From Brevibacillus massiliensis (lineage in GTDB: Bacteria > Bacillota > Bacilli > Brevibacillales > Brevibacillaceae): a stretch of DNA of 40,434 bases. A program made the position numbers and the translations under genes. The stretch covers positions 1 through 40,434 of the forward strand of contig NZ_HE978556.1 of NCBI RefSeq assembly GCF_000311785.1, read 5' to 3'. The notes beneath the pieces were generated by a model. The model was not told the origin of the DNA and did no database searches. It worked only from the letters and a program-made list of their open reading frames with translations. This document shows positions 1 to 7,437 of the stretch, one piece after another. Position 1 is the stretch's first letter. The number at the start of each line of letters is the position of its first letter.

Positions 1-9
1 CAAAGAGCA
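1..9 (-). promoter_or_regulatory. boxA-like antitermination element of an rRNA leader
   Basis: Read on the minus strand, the first nine bases give TGCTCTTTG, the core of the boxA element that recruits the NusB/NusE antitermination complex in bacterial rRNA leaders. It lies about 50 bp downstream of the tandem promoters in the same orientation. This is a short motif cut by the window edge, so the call rests on its position as much as on sequence. Confidence 0.55.
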
Positions 10-56
10 TTTTCGCCATCTTCCCGGACGTTCCGGCCCGGAACAGCGACTTTTTT

Positions 57-85
57 AATATAACATGTTTTGCCCAGATGGTCAA
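57..85 (-). promoter_or_regulatory. rRNA-type promoter P2 (sigma-A)
   Basis: The minus strand shows a -35 TTGACC (80-85), a 17-bp spacer and a -10 TATATT (57-62). A long A-rich tract (about 88-105 on this strand) just upstream resembles an UP element. The base about 7 nt past the -10 is G, as in B. subtilis rRNA promoters, which start with GTP. It directs transcription out of the left edge. Confidence 0.7.
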
Positions 86-162
86 GGATTTTTTTCTTTT
101 TATTTCGGTCGATCTAGAAACCATCCGAGATTTTATCGCGTGTCTTAGAAGCGACGTTTGCT

Positions 163-192
163 AATATAACATGTCTACCTGTCTTTAGTCAA
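163..192 (-). promoter_or_regulatory. rRNA-type promoter P1 (sigma-A)
   Basis: The minus strand shows a -35 TTGACT (187-192) and a -10 TATATT (163-168), spacer 18 bp, preceded by an A-rich UP-like tract (193-210). The 13-bp -10 region (162-174) is identical to that of the second promoter 106 bp downstream. Tandem, near-duplicate promoters with A-tracts are the usual arrangement ahead of Bacillales rrn operons, and ygxA borders rrnD in B. subtilis. Confidence 0.7.
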
Positions 193-207
193 TAGTATTT
201 TTTGTTT

Positions 208-1074
208 TTATCCGGCCGGAAAATACCCTTTTTCCAGGACGTCCCCATCCTGTCTAATGATGACTTCCCGAACCAACGATTTCTTTACCATTCGGTCCAG
301 GAGAAGCCCCAGGTTAATATCCGCTTCCTCGATCTCCGGATGCCGGCGCAGTTCTTCGAAAGACCAAGGTCGATTTTTCGATTGCAAAATCTCCTGCAAA
401 AACAGTACGCATTTTTTCATTCGGGACATGACGTGAAGTTCGATTGGCAGCAGCAACAGCTCAATGCGTTTTTCCAGCGGCTCGTGGCTGGCAATAAGCT
501 CTTCGTATAATTTGTAGACAGAAGGCTCAAGCCGTTTTACCTGAGTCCATAAGGCGGGATCGGGCGGCTCTCCCGCTTCGCATGCGACCAGCCTTGCCCA
601 GTGATCGAGGGCCTTGAGGACAGAGTGATATGCATCCAGTTCCAAGCGGTTCTGCCAAAAGTCCTTTGCATCTAAATAATGCCCCAGCAGATGAGAGTAC
701 TCTTCACATACTCTCCGCTTCTGTGTTTGCTCGGTGTAACGGGCCAAGCGGTCTCTGATCCGGCCGATATACCCCCGCGTATCGTACAGGATTTGGGCGC
801 TGCATATCCATGAAACCATTCTCTCATCCGTACCGTTGACGGCCCACTGTTCAACCTGCCATTGGCTGACTCGATGCTCCACAATTTTGCGATTATCCAG
901 GACAAGATGCCTGGTTTCCCAGCGCGGTTCCGGACGGTTGAGGATAATCACATACAATAGTTCGGCATCGCAGACTGCCAGACTGGAATTTTCCCGCTGC
1001 GCAACAAGCAATACGGACAGCACGTGCTCTTGGCGAATCATTCGCTCATGGTAAAAACGCAGACTTGCGTCCAT
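208..1074 (-). CDS. ygxA: YgxA-family nucleotidyltransferase-like protein
   Basis: This 288-residue protein resembles Bacillus YgxA, annotated as a nucleotidyltransferase-like protein of unknown substrate. The N-terminal half (about 1-110) would hold the nucleotidyltransferase-like fold. The rest is helical and charged, and ends in a winged-helix-like segment (about 225-285). No signal peptide or membrane segment is visible, so it should be cytoplasmic. The ATG at 1074 follows a G-rich Shine-Dalgarno sequence. In B. subtilis ygxA sits between ygzB and the rrnD operon; the same order here (ygzB to the right, rRNA promoters to the left) is the strongest support. The biochemical role is not known. 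Confidence 0.75.
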   Translation of the reverse strand: MDASLRFYHERMIRQEHVLSVLLVAQRENSSLAVCDAELLYVIILNRPEPRWETRHLVLDNRKIVEHRVSQWQVEQWAVNGTDERMVSWICSAQILYDTRGYIGRIRDRLARYTEQTQKRRVCEEYSHLLGHYLDAKDFWQNRLELDAYHSVLKALDHWARLVACEAGEPPDPALWTQVKRLEPSVYKLYEELIASHEPLEKRIELLLLPIELHVMSRMKKCVLFLQEILQSKNRPWSFEELRRHPEIEEADINLGLLLDRMVKKSLVREVIIRQDGDVLEKGYFPAG

Positions 1075-1156
1075 CGATGCCCCCCCTGCCTTCGTGATTA
1101 TTGGTAAAGATTCTACGCGTGCCGCCAGTTTCCTGCCTGCAACATTGTGAAGCTCG

Positions 1157-1184
1157 TTTCACGGATGCCCAGTTGTGGTATACT
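1157..1184 (+). promoter_or_regulatory. Probable sigma-A promoter of ygzB
   Basis: A -10 TATACT (1179-1184) lies 36 bp ahead of the ygzB start, with a weak -35 TTTCAC (1157-1162) at a 16-bp spacing. It lies between the divergent ygxA and ygzB genes. Confidence 0.45.
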
Positions 1185-1219
1185 GGGGTGTAGTCTTCTG
1201 AATGAGGAGGAGCCAACCC

Positions 1220-1567
1220 ATGAAAAATACTGACCGAATCAGTAAAATAAAGCGATTGCGTACCTGGGGCAACTGGGGAATGGGAATCAGCATGGTTTTG
1301 ATGTTTGCCAGCTTGGCTGTCTTTTTGGGCTTCCGCGGCCAGTTGTTCGCACACATCCTGCTGACGATCGCACTATTGATCGGCTTTATCCTGATGATGG
1401 GAAGCACTGTTTTATTTATGATCTCCGGAATGGTCTCTATGACGACTCCCCAGGTGGAGTGCCCCACTTGCGGCAAAGTCACAAAAATGCTTGGCAAAGA
1501 AGACGCCTGCATGTTCTGCGGCCAACCGCTTCTGCTGCCCGCCGAAGATCACCCCAGCAAAGCGTGA
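1220..1567 (+). CDS. ygzB: UPF0295 family membrane protein YgzB
   Basis: This 115-residue protein has two hydrophobic segments (about 20-42 and 48-75), then a C-terminal zinc-ribbon-like part with CPTCG and CMFCG pairs (about 82-102). This is the layout of the UPF0295/YgzB family, whose function is unknown. The ATG at 1220 follows GAGGAGG at 9 nt; the upstream in-frame codons from 1202 overlap that site and are unlikely to be used. It lies next to ygxA and near perR, as in B. subtilis. A hairpin and possible mobile-element remnant follow the stop. Confidence 0.85.
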   Translation: MKNTDRISKIKRLRTWGNWGMGISMVLMFASLAVFLGFRGQLFAHILLTIALLIGFILMMGSTVLFMISGMVSMTTPQVECPTCGKVTKMLGKEDACMFCGQPLLLPAEDHPSKA

Positions 1568-1580
1568 ACACCCTGTATAC

Positions 1581-1676
1581 AAAAAACCACCTGTCCTTTA
1601 TCAAAAATGAACTGCACCCCAAAAGTTGGACAGCATCTAACAATTGGAGGTGCAGCTTTAAAACAGGTGGTTTTTT
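1581..1676. terminator. Bidirectional hairpin with 14-bp perfect arms
   Basis: AAAAAACCACCTGT (1581-1594) is perfectly inverted at 1663-1676. A second nested inverted repeat, CTGCACC/GGTGCAG (1612-1618 and 1649-1655), lies inside. The A/T-tracts at both ends would give U-runs in either direction, so it can end both ygzB and the convergent GH18 gene. The interior looks like a mobile-element end (see the entry at 1608). Confidence 0.6.
1608..1656 (+). mobile_element. Possible IS3/IS150-type terminal remnant
   Basis: The stretch beginning TGAACTGCACCCCAAAAG resembles the left ends of IS3-family elements, which start with TG and carry CCCCAAAAGTTGGAC-like inverted repeats followed by a GGAGGTGCAG-type ribosome site. 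Only about 50 bp is present, with no transposase. It is from memory of the family, so low confidence; it could be a coincidental terminator loop or a MITE. Confidence 0.3.
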
Positions 1677-1680
1677 CACG

Positions 1681-3414
1681 TTAATGCCGCTGCAGACTTT
1701 TATCGATTTTGGACCACGTGTCGTCCTTTTCAAGCCCGCGGCGCCAGCCGGCCAATCCGGCAAGGTTGTACCGGTGGATCAGTTCGATTCGTTTCAGCAG
1801 TGAATCCTCGCCTTCCAACCACATTTTGTAAGTCGCCCCCTCCGTCTTATCGACGTACTGGACGAAATACTGACCTGTTTGTTCATCCAGCTCGGGAGTC
1901 AGTTTCTTCTCATTCAGCCAATTTTCCGCTCCAGACATGGAGAGTGCTTTTGACGTCACTTTTACCGAACCGTCAGCCTGCTTTGTCTCTTTCCACAGGC
2001 GAGTGTAAAACGGGACAGCGAGGATCACCTTATCGGCGGGGACCTCTTCCAACACCCCTTGGAGCCCTTTTTCGGTCCAGGGGAAGGATGCGACAGAACC
2101 GGCAACCGGGCTTGATCCGCCATGCTCGTCATAAGCCATGATCACGATGTAATCGACTACACTTCCCAGGGCCTGCCGGTCGTAAAACATGGACCAGCGT
2201 TCACTGGTGGACTTCACGGTGACATCCATGGAAACGGTCAAGCCTTGCTCGTGGAGATACGGGGTCAACTCGCGGACAAATTGAACCAGCGGCTCTTTTT
2301 CGTCAAGGTAGACATTCTCGAAATCCAGGTTGATTCCGTCCAAATCGTACAGATTCGCATAGTGCAGGATCTGGACGATCAACTTCTCGCGCAGGCGAAA
2401 ATCAGCCAAAAAGGCTTTTGTATAGTCGGGATTAAACCCGTTCGATACCAGTCCCCACACTTTGTATCCCCGTGCATGTGCCCATTTTACGTAGGCCGGA
2501 TCCGCCTTATTGGCCAATGTGCCCTTCTCGTCAACCACTTCAAACCAGGTAGGCGAAACGACTTGCAAACCTGGCATCGGTCCGATATTTGCCGTGTTGG
2601 GAGTCTTGTTGACGACCTGTTCCCAGACCATCGCAACCTTTTTTCCCATTGGCCGCCACGCTGTATCAGGTGTGCTCTTCTCCGGTTGGGATATGTCCAC
2701 CTGATAGATCGCGGCAAGCGACACCTTCCCCTTGGGCATATAGCCTGTCAGCCCGTCCTTGGTCTGAAGGCGGTACCAGCCCGCTTCCTCGCCCAGAATG
2801 AATACTTCGTCGCCGTTATTCACCTCGCCGACGATCGGCTGCTTCACTGACGGTCCGGTACGCAATACCTCCGTCTGTTTCCCGCTGGAGATCTTCCCCT
2901 GCTGAATGGCATCGCCAGCTTTTTCAACCAGCAGCACATGATTTGATTCGATGTACTCCAAGCGAAAGGGGTACAGTTTTTCCAGCGGGGCGAACGGGAT
3001 GTATCGAACGCCGTCAATCTCCGTCACCCCAACCCGCAAATCGACCGGCTTGCGGTTTACAAACGCCACAAGCTTGTCGCTCTCCATCCGCAGCACCTTG
3101 TCCTTCGTCGTAACAATCACCGACTGGGAAGGTTCGTCCCAGTAAAGATGGTCATCCACATTCTCCCGAATAAAGTCAAACGGCAGCAAAACTTGATCGT
3201 CAACCATTTGAAAAGGCTGCGAATAAGCCTTTCCGTGGTAGAGGATGACGTTTTCCCGCCCGTCATACGGAGCGACTCTTTGTGTTGACGGAAGCTGCAG
3301 CCACACGAAAATACTGAAAATCACCAATCCAACAAATAGCAGGAGCATTCCAAATGCCTTCAGCGGAGCTTTCCTTCGTCTCGGTCGGGATCGCACTTGC
3401 AATGGTGCATTCAT
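1681..3414 (-). CDS. Membrane-anchored GH18 glycosidase with stalk and SH3 domains
   Basis: This 577-residue protein probably hydrolyses beta-1,4 linkages in peptidoglycan or related glycans at the outer membrane face. An Arg/Lys-rich N-terminus precedes one membrane segment (about 20-40) with no clear cleavage site, so it is likely a signal anchor. Then come a copper-amine-oxidase-like stalk domain (about 50-165), a bacterial SH3 domain (about 178-232) and a GH18 barrel (about 258-570). The motif DGINLDFE (359-366) carries the expected catalytic Glu366. The architecture resembles spore/cell-wall GH18 enzymes such as YdhD/YaaH types but with a stalk instead of LysM. The ATG at 3414 has an AAAGGGG site about 11 nt upstream. 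It sits alone between ygzB and perR, a position without such a gene in B. subtilis. Confidence 0.85.
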   Translation of the reverse strand: MNAPLQVRSRPRRRKAPLKAFGMLLLFVGLVIFSIFVWLQLPSTQRVAPYDGRENVILYHGKAYSQPFQMVDDQVLLPFDFIRENVDDHLYWDEPSQSVIVTTKDKVLRMESDKLVAFVNRKPVDLRVGVTEIDGVRYIPFAPLEKLYPFRLEYIESNHVLLVEKAGDAIQQGKISSGKQTEVLRTGPSVKQPIVGEVNNGDEVFILGEEAGWYRLQTKDGLTGYMPKGKVSLAAIYQVDISQPEKSTPDTAWRPMGKKVAMVWEQVVNKTPNTANIGPMPGLQVVSPTWFEVVDEKGTLANKADPAYVKWAHARGYKVWGLVSNGFNPDYTKAFLADFRLREKLIVQILHYANLYDLDGINLDFENVYLDEKEPLVQFVRELTPYLHEQGLTVSMDVTVKSTSERWSMFYDRQALGSVVDYIVIMAYDEHGGSSPVAGSVASFPWTEKGLQGVLEEVPADKVILAVPFYTRLWKETKQADGSVKVTSKALSMSGAENWLNEKKLTPELDEQTGQYFVQYVDKTEGATYKMWLEGEDSLLKRIELIHRYNLAGLAGWRRGLEKDDTWSKIDKSLQRH

Positions 3415-3532
3415 TGCTTATTCAATCCCCTTTGGTTTACCGGGCTTCTTTTTAACAACATTCCCTCGATTCTCCCTCGCTTTTCTTCCTCTCCTTATTA
3501 AGACGCACAAAAACAAAAAATGTAACTCCATA

Positions 3533-3560
3533 CAAAAAAATAACCCCGGGTGAACACCGG
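3533..3560 (-). terminator. Rho-independent terminator of perR
   Basis: Just past the perR stop, the minus strand folds CCGGTG-TT-CACC(C)GG with one bulge, followed by a run of seven T. It would end the perR transcript before the GH18 gene. Confidence 0.6.
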
Positions 3561-3581
3561 AGCTATCTGCATCTGCCCATT

Positions 3582-4031
3582 CTAATGAGACTTTTCCTTC
3601 TGGCACTTTTCGCAAATACCGTACACTTCCATGCGGTGACCCGTCACTTTAAATCCCGCGGTCTTGGCAGCAGCATTCTCAACCTCATTCAGATAAGGAA
3701 AATGAAAATCGTGAATGGCGCCGCATTCCGAACAGATCACATGGTAATGCTCTTCATGGGTGTTGGCATCGAAGCGGCTGGACGAATCGCCATAGGTCAA
3801 TTCGCGAACCAACCCCGCTTCTTTAAAAACTCTCAAGTTGTTGTAAATCGTAGCAACACTCATATTCGGAAACCTGCCCTCCAGCGCCTTGTAAATTTCA
3901 TCGGCGGTTGGATGGCTCATTGATTCAAGCAGGTACGCTAATATGGCATGACGCTGCGGAGTCATACGAACTCCTGTATTCTTGAGAATTTCAACGGCTT
4001 TTTCGACCCGTTCCGTCACCTCGTCATGCAC
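3582..4031 (-). CDS. perR: Peroxide-stress repressor PerR (Fur family)
   Basis: This is a 149-residue Fur-family regulator that represses peroxide-defence genes and is inactivated by iron-catalysed histidine oxidation. The N-terminal winged helix (about 18-85) is followed by a metal-binding dimerisation domain. Structural zinc cysteines are C100, C103, C140 and C143. The regulatory-metal ligands match PerR: H40, D88, H95, H97 and D108, where Fur would usually have Glu at the last position. There is one extra residue between D88 and H95 compared with B. subtilis PerR. The coordinate uses GTG at 4031; GTG at 4019, four codons later, has a better-spaced GAGG and gives a length closer to B. subtilis. 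A Per-box-like dyad lies upstream, suggesting autoregulation. Neighbouring bcp and sodA fit peroxide defence. Confidence 0.92.
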   Translation of the reverse strand: MHDEVTERVEKAVEILKNTGVRMTPQRHAILAYLLESMSHPTADEIYKALEGRFPNMSVATIYNNLRVFKEAGLVRELTYGDSSSRFDANTHEEHYHVICSECGAIHDFHFPYLNEVENAAAKTAGFKVTGHRMEVYGICEKCQKEKSH

Positions 4032-4104
4032 CTCACTTTCCAGAGAAAATCCCTTACTTGGTAATTGATGGGTAATATATTCTTTGATAATAACGATCTT
4101 TTAA

Positions 4105-4119
4105 TAAGAATTGTTATAA
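4105..4119. promoter_or_regulatory. Per-box-like operator upstream of perR
   Basis: The 15-mer TAAGAATTGTTATAA reads on the minus strand as TTATAACAATTCTTA, matching the PerR consensus TTATAATnATTATAA at 11 of the 14 defined positions. It lies 74 bp upstream of the GTG start of perR, in an AT-rich stretch, which fits autoregulation as in B. subtilis. Confidence 0.55.
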
Positions 4120-4183
4120 AAAGTGTACGCCGTTACAACCCGTCGTGTCAATATCCCTTGCCACGAAAAGTTAATTGGAAATA

Positions 4184-4915
4184 TTATCCTTTTTGTGGAG
4201 CCTTTGCTTTTTTGACGGCTTTCTTCTTCTGCTCTCTGGCCGCAGTCCGGGCAAATTTGCAGTCTTCCTGAAGCGGGCAAGAGCCGCACTGCGGGTTTCG
4301 AGCCGAACAAAGCCGACGTCCGTGCCAGATGAGCCAATGATGGGCATCTGACCATTTTTCCCGGGGGATGCGCTTCATGAGCTGTCTTTCCGTCTCGTCT
4401 ACGTTGTCACTGTTCGCCAGGCCAAGGCGGTTGGCAACCCTGAAGACGTGTGTATCAACGGCAATCGCAGGCACGCCAAACGCGTTAGACAGCACCACAT
4501 TGGCCGTCTTTCTGCCGACGCCGGGAAGGGCCTCCAGTTCGGAATGGGTTTGCGGCACCTCACCCTTGTATTTTTCATACAAAATCCGGCATGTCTCCAA
4601 GATATTTTTACTTTTATTTTTATACAAACCAAGCCCCTTTATGAGCTCCTCCATCTCTTTCTGTGACAGGTGCAAAAAATGCTCAGGCTGATTGTACTTG
4701 GCAAACAGCGGTTCCGTGATCTCATTGACCCGCTTGTCTGTGCACTGTGCAGAAAGGATCGTCGCAATCAAAAGCTCAAACGGAGTTGTGTAGTTTAACT
4801 CGCAATGGGCGTCGGGGTACATATTGTGAAGCGTGTCAAGAATCTTGTCAACAGGCACCTTTCGCCGCCCGCCCGATGCTGCCTTTACTGGCGAATCCGA
4901 CTGTTTCATTGCCAT
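4184..4915 (-). CDS. nth: Endonuclease III (DNA glycosylase/AP lyase)
   Basis: This 243-residue base-excision repair enzyme removes oxidised pyrimidines and cleaves the abasic site. The helix-hairpin-helix LPGVGRKTANVV carries the catalytic Lys, and VDTHVFRVANR carries the catalytic Asp. The C-terminal 4Fe-4S cluster loop has the spacing C-x6-C-x2-C-x5-C (CSARNPQCGSCPLQEDC). Compared with a typical Nth of about 215 residues it has a basic N-terminal extension and a Lys-rich C-terminal tail. The ATG at 4915 follows GGGGAGATGA. It is a single gene between perR and the cobalamin adenosyltransferase, with a terminator from the latter just upstream, so it probably has its own promoter. Confidence 0.95.
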   Translation of the reverse strand: MAMKQSDSPVKAASGGRRKVPVDKILDTLHNMYPDAHCELNYTTPFELLIATILSAQCTDKRVNEITEPLFAKYNQPEHFLHLSQKEMEELIKGLGLYKNKSKNILETCRILYEKYKGEVPQTHSELEALPGVGRKTANVVLSNAFGVPAIAVDTHVFRVANRLGLANSDNVDETERQLMKRIPREKWSDAHHWLIWHGRRLCSARNPQCGSCPLQEDCKFARTAAREQKKKAVKKAKAPQKG

Positions 4916-4942
4916 TCATCTCCCCCCTCATCCTATAATAGC

Positions 4943-4981
4943 AAAAAACACGAGAGGCAGGCTAACCTCGCTGCCCTCGTG
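4943..4981 (-). terminator. Rho-independent terminator after the adenosyltransferase operon
   Basis: The minus strand forms CACGAGGGCAG...CTGCCTCTCGTG (arms ending at 4981 and 4949) followed directly by TTTTTT. It ends the bcp-to-adenosyltransferase run. Confidence 0.8.
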
Positions 4982-4991
4982 CCGATGGGAA

Positions 4992-5540
4992 TCATTCATG
5001 CAAATGAAGTTCTGGTTTGCCCAGCTTATGGTTGACCCAGCGTGCGGCCACAAACAAGAAATCAGATAATCTGTTCAGGTATTTAATCACGATGCCATTA
5101 ACCGGTTCTTGCTGGGTAATCTGGATCGAACGGCGTTCCGCGCGGCGCACGACTGTACGGGCCACGTGCAGGGCAGAAGCAGCCGGATGTCCTCCCGGCA
5201 AAATAAAATTGGTCAGCGTCTCCAACTGTCCATCCATCTCGTCAATTTTTTGTTCCAGAAAGGTGACGTCCGCTTCCTCGATTGGCCAACCTACCTTTTT
5301 CCCCTGTGGTGTCGCCAATTCGGCACCGATGTGGAACAGCTTCGTCTGAATCACGTGAAACGTCTGGCGAAACTGGCTCCATTCCCCGTCCTCCGGCAGG
5401 AAAGACATGGCAAGGCCAATCGTAGAGTTGGCCTCGTCACACGTTCCGTAAGCTTCAACCCGGGCAGCGTATTTCGGCACTCTGACACCGTGGACAAGTG
5501 ACGTTTCGCCTTTATCTCCTGACTTCGTGTAGATTCTCAT
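4992..5540 (-). CDS. PduO-type cob(I)alamin adenosyltransferase
   Basis: This 182-residue enzyme transfers the adenosyl group of ATP to cob(I)alamin to form coenzyme B12. The N-terminal TKSGDKGETSL is the ATP-binding signature of the PduO/EutT family, and GTCDEANSTIGLA and the C-terminal YLNRLSDFLFVAARW are other conserved blocks. The length is normal for the family. The ATG at 5540 follows AAGGGGAA. It ends a closely spaced minus-strand series (bcp, M42 peptidase, methyltransferase) with 35 bp to the previous gene and a terminator just after it. No other cobalamin genes are in the window, so it may serve salvage of imported B12. Confidence 0.92.
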   Translation of the reverse strand: MRIYTKSGDKGETSLVHGVRVPKYAARVEAYGTCDEANSTIGLAMSFLPEDGEWSQFRQTFHVIQTKLFHIGAELATPQGKKVGWPIEEADVTFLEQKIDEMDGQLETLTNFILPGGHPAASALHVARTVVRRAERRSIQITQQEPVNGIVIKYLNRLSDFLFVAARWVNHKLGKPELHLHE

Positions 5541-5575
5541 GACATCGTTCCCCTTTTCAATTATTTTCCGGGAAA

Positions 5576-6343
5576 TTACACAGCTTCCGCTACGATGATC
5601 AGCTCCGTACTCCCCCTGTCAAACGGAGCCTGGTCAAAAGAGCCGTATCGCTGCACGACCCTAAAGCCATTCAACCGAAGCAAATGATGCAGCTCTGCCG
5701 GAAAGATATAGCGAAGGGTAAACCTGCTCACCAGTTTTTCCACAACCTGGCCATCCTGATTGATCCGTTCGTAGGTCCGCGTCACCTCAGACAACTGCTG
5801 AAAGTGGTCGTAACGGGTAAAATCCCACATGGCGATCTGCTCGCCCGTATCGAGCGGAAACATCCCTCTGAGTGACATTTTCTCGCTTTCCTCGTACAGG
5901 TCTGAGATGCGTGGTACAAACACGTTCATGATAAACTTTCCGCCAGGCTGCAGATGGCGCCGGATGCAGCCAAGCGCCTTCATCTGCTCCTGAATATGCA
6001 GCAGATGAAGAAATGAACGAAACGGGATGATGATCAAAGGAAATTGCCGTTCCAGCTGAAACTGGCGCATATCCCCCTGCATAAAATGAATGCGGTCGGC
6101 TACTGCCATCTTCTCGGCTTTCTGTTTTGCCCTCGCCAGCATCTCTTCAGACAGATCAAGCCCCGTCACCTTGACTCCGGCCTGGGCCAAAGGAATCGTC
6201 ACCCGTCCGGTGCCGCAGGCCAGTTCAAGCACTTCGCCGCCCGCCTGCTGAGCCATTTTGGTGTAAAACGAAATATCTCCGGTAACGCCCCGGTTGGTCA
6301 CATCGTAGTAGTCCGCCCAGCGATACGTGCTGTTTACACTCAT
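5576..6343 (-). CDS. Class I SAM-dependent methyltransferase
   Basis: This 255-residue cytoplasmic protein has a Rossmann methyltransferase core. Motif I is VLELACGTGRVTIPLA (about residues 35-50), followed by the acidic VTGLDLSEEMLARAK and by MQGDMRQF. The substrate cannot be told from sequence; the lid-like C-terminal half suggests a small molecule. The ATG at 6343 follows AGGGGG; the in-frame ATG at 6358 lies inside the stop region of the preceding peptidase gene and lacks such a site. Only 11 bp separate it from that gene, so the two are almost certainly co-transcribed. Confidence 0.85.
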   Translation of the reverse strand: MSVNSTYRWADYYDVTNRGVTGDISFYTKMAQQAGGEVLELACGTGRVTIPLAQAGVKVTGLDLSEEMLARAKQKAEKMAVADRIHFMQGDMRQFQLERQFPLIIIPFRSFLHLLHIQEQMKALGCIRRHLQPGGKFIMNVFVPRISDLYEESEKMSLRGMFPLDTGEQIAMWDFTRYDHFQQLSEVTRTYERINQDGQVVEKLVSRFTLRYIFPAELHHLLRLNGFRVVQRYGSFDQAPFDRGSTELIIVAEAV

Positions 6344-6354
6344 GATTTGCCCCC

Positions 6355-7407
6355 TCACACGACCAATTCAGTGGACGTAAGATAGGCCAGCAGCAGCTTG
6401 GCCGTATTTTCGAAGGCATCCCGGTGCGTCCGCTCATGGGAATGGGAGGCATCTATCCCCGGTCCGATCAAGCCGTGGACGATGTCAAAACCGGCCCGCA
6501 GCGCGGAGCTGGCATCAGAACCGTAAAACGGGTAAATGTCCACTTTGTAGTATATGCCGTTTTCCTCGGCCAATTTGGTCAAATGCTTGCGGAAGCCGTA
6601 ATGGTAAGGGCCGGATGAGTCTTTGGCGCAGATGGAGACGCAGTATTCGTCGGTAGCCTGCCCCTCCCCGATCGCTCCCATATCGACAGCCAGGTATTCG
6701 ACGGTCTTCTCCGGTATGCTGGCGTTGCCGCCGTAGCCAATCTCTTCATTATTGCTAATGAGGAAATGAGTGGTAAAAGGCAGCTCTATGCCCGCTTCAC
6801 GCAGATGGGCGATGACGCCAAATAAAATCGCCACGCTCGCCTTGTCATCCAGATGGCGGGACTTGACAAAACCGCTGGACGTGACCGTCACCCTCGGATC
6901 GAAGGAGACGAAGTCCCCGACCTGGATTCCCAGCGCCAGTACATCCTCCCTGCTGTTCACCCGCTCATCCAGACGCACCTCCATCACTTCTTCTGTGCGC
7001 TCCATTTTGCCAGCCTCTCTGCTGTACACGTGAACGGATGCCTTGGTAGTCAAAATCGTCCCGGTGTAGACGCGACCTTCGCCGGTCTCGATCTCACAGT
7101 ACTCCCCCTCAACGGCATTCCAGGCAAACCCGCCAATCATCGTCAATCGCAATCGGCCGTTAGCCTTGATCTCCTTCACCATCGCTCCCAGTGTGTCCAC
7201 GTGAGCGGAGAGCAGACGCTGCCGCTCGTCGCACTTCCCCGGCAGCGTAGCGAGAATCGCCCCTTTATTGGTGACGCTGTAGCTTATACCCAGACTATCC
7301 AGCTCTTGCTCTACCCACTTCATCACCTTGCCCGTATTGCCTGAAGGACTGGGAATCCGGGCGAGCTTGGCAAACGTTTCGATCATGTAATCCACGGACA
7401 GACTCAT
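6355..7407 (-). CDS. M42 family metallopeptidase (glutamyl/deblocking aminopeptidase type)
   Basis: This 350-residue dinuclear-metal aminopeptidase belongs to the FrvX/YsdC (tetrahedral TET) family. Visible ligands and catalytic residues: SAHVDTLGAMV (His and Asp), SRHLDDKASVAIL (bridging Asp), NNEEIGYGGN (general-base Glu and metal Glu), VDMGAIG (Asp) and the C-terminal SHERTH (His). Length is usual for M42. It has no signal peptide, so it acts on cytosolic peptides. The ATG at 7407 follows GAGGGGGAA. It is the second gene of the bcp-led series, 30 bp after bcp. The exact substrate preference cannot be deduced. Confidence 0.9.
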   Translation of the reverse strand: MSLSVDYMIETFAKLARIPSPSGNTGKVMKWVEQELDSLGISYSVTNKGAILATLPGKCDERQRLLSAHVDTLGAMVKEIKANGRLRLTMIGGFAWNAVEGEYCEIETGEGRVYTGTILTTKASVHVYSREAGKMERTEEVMEVRLDERVNSREDVLALGIQVGDFVSFDPRVTVTSSGFVKSRHLDDKASVAILFGVIAHLREAGIELPFTTHFLISNNEEIGYGGNASIPEKTVEYLAVDMGAIGEGQATDEYCVSICAKDSSGPYHYGFRKHLTKLAEENGIYYKVDIYPFYGSDASSALRAGFDIVHGLIGPGIDASHSHERTHRDAFENTAKLLLAYLTSTELVV

Positions 7408-7437
7408 CGAATCATTCCCCCTCTGCCGACCCGGGTC

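Noticed and set aside
2122-2850. 242-codon plus-strand open frame
   Set aside because: Antisense to the GH18 gene, which has the catalytic motif and clear domains.
3418-3615. 65-codon minus-strand frame between perR and the GH18 gene
   Set aside because: It runs through the perR terminator and overlaps the perR 3' end; no ribosome site or family likeness.
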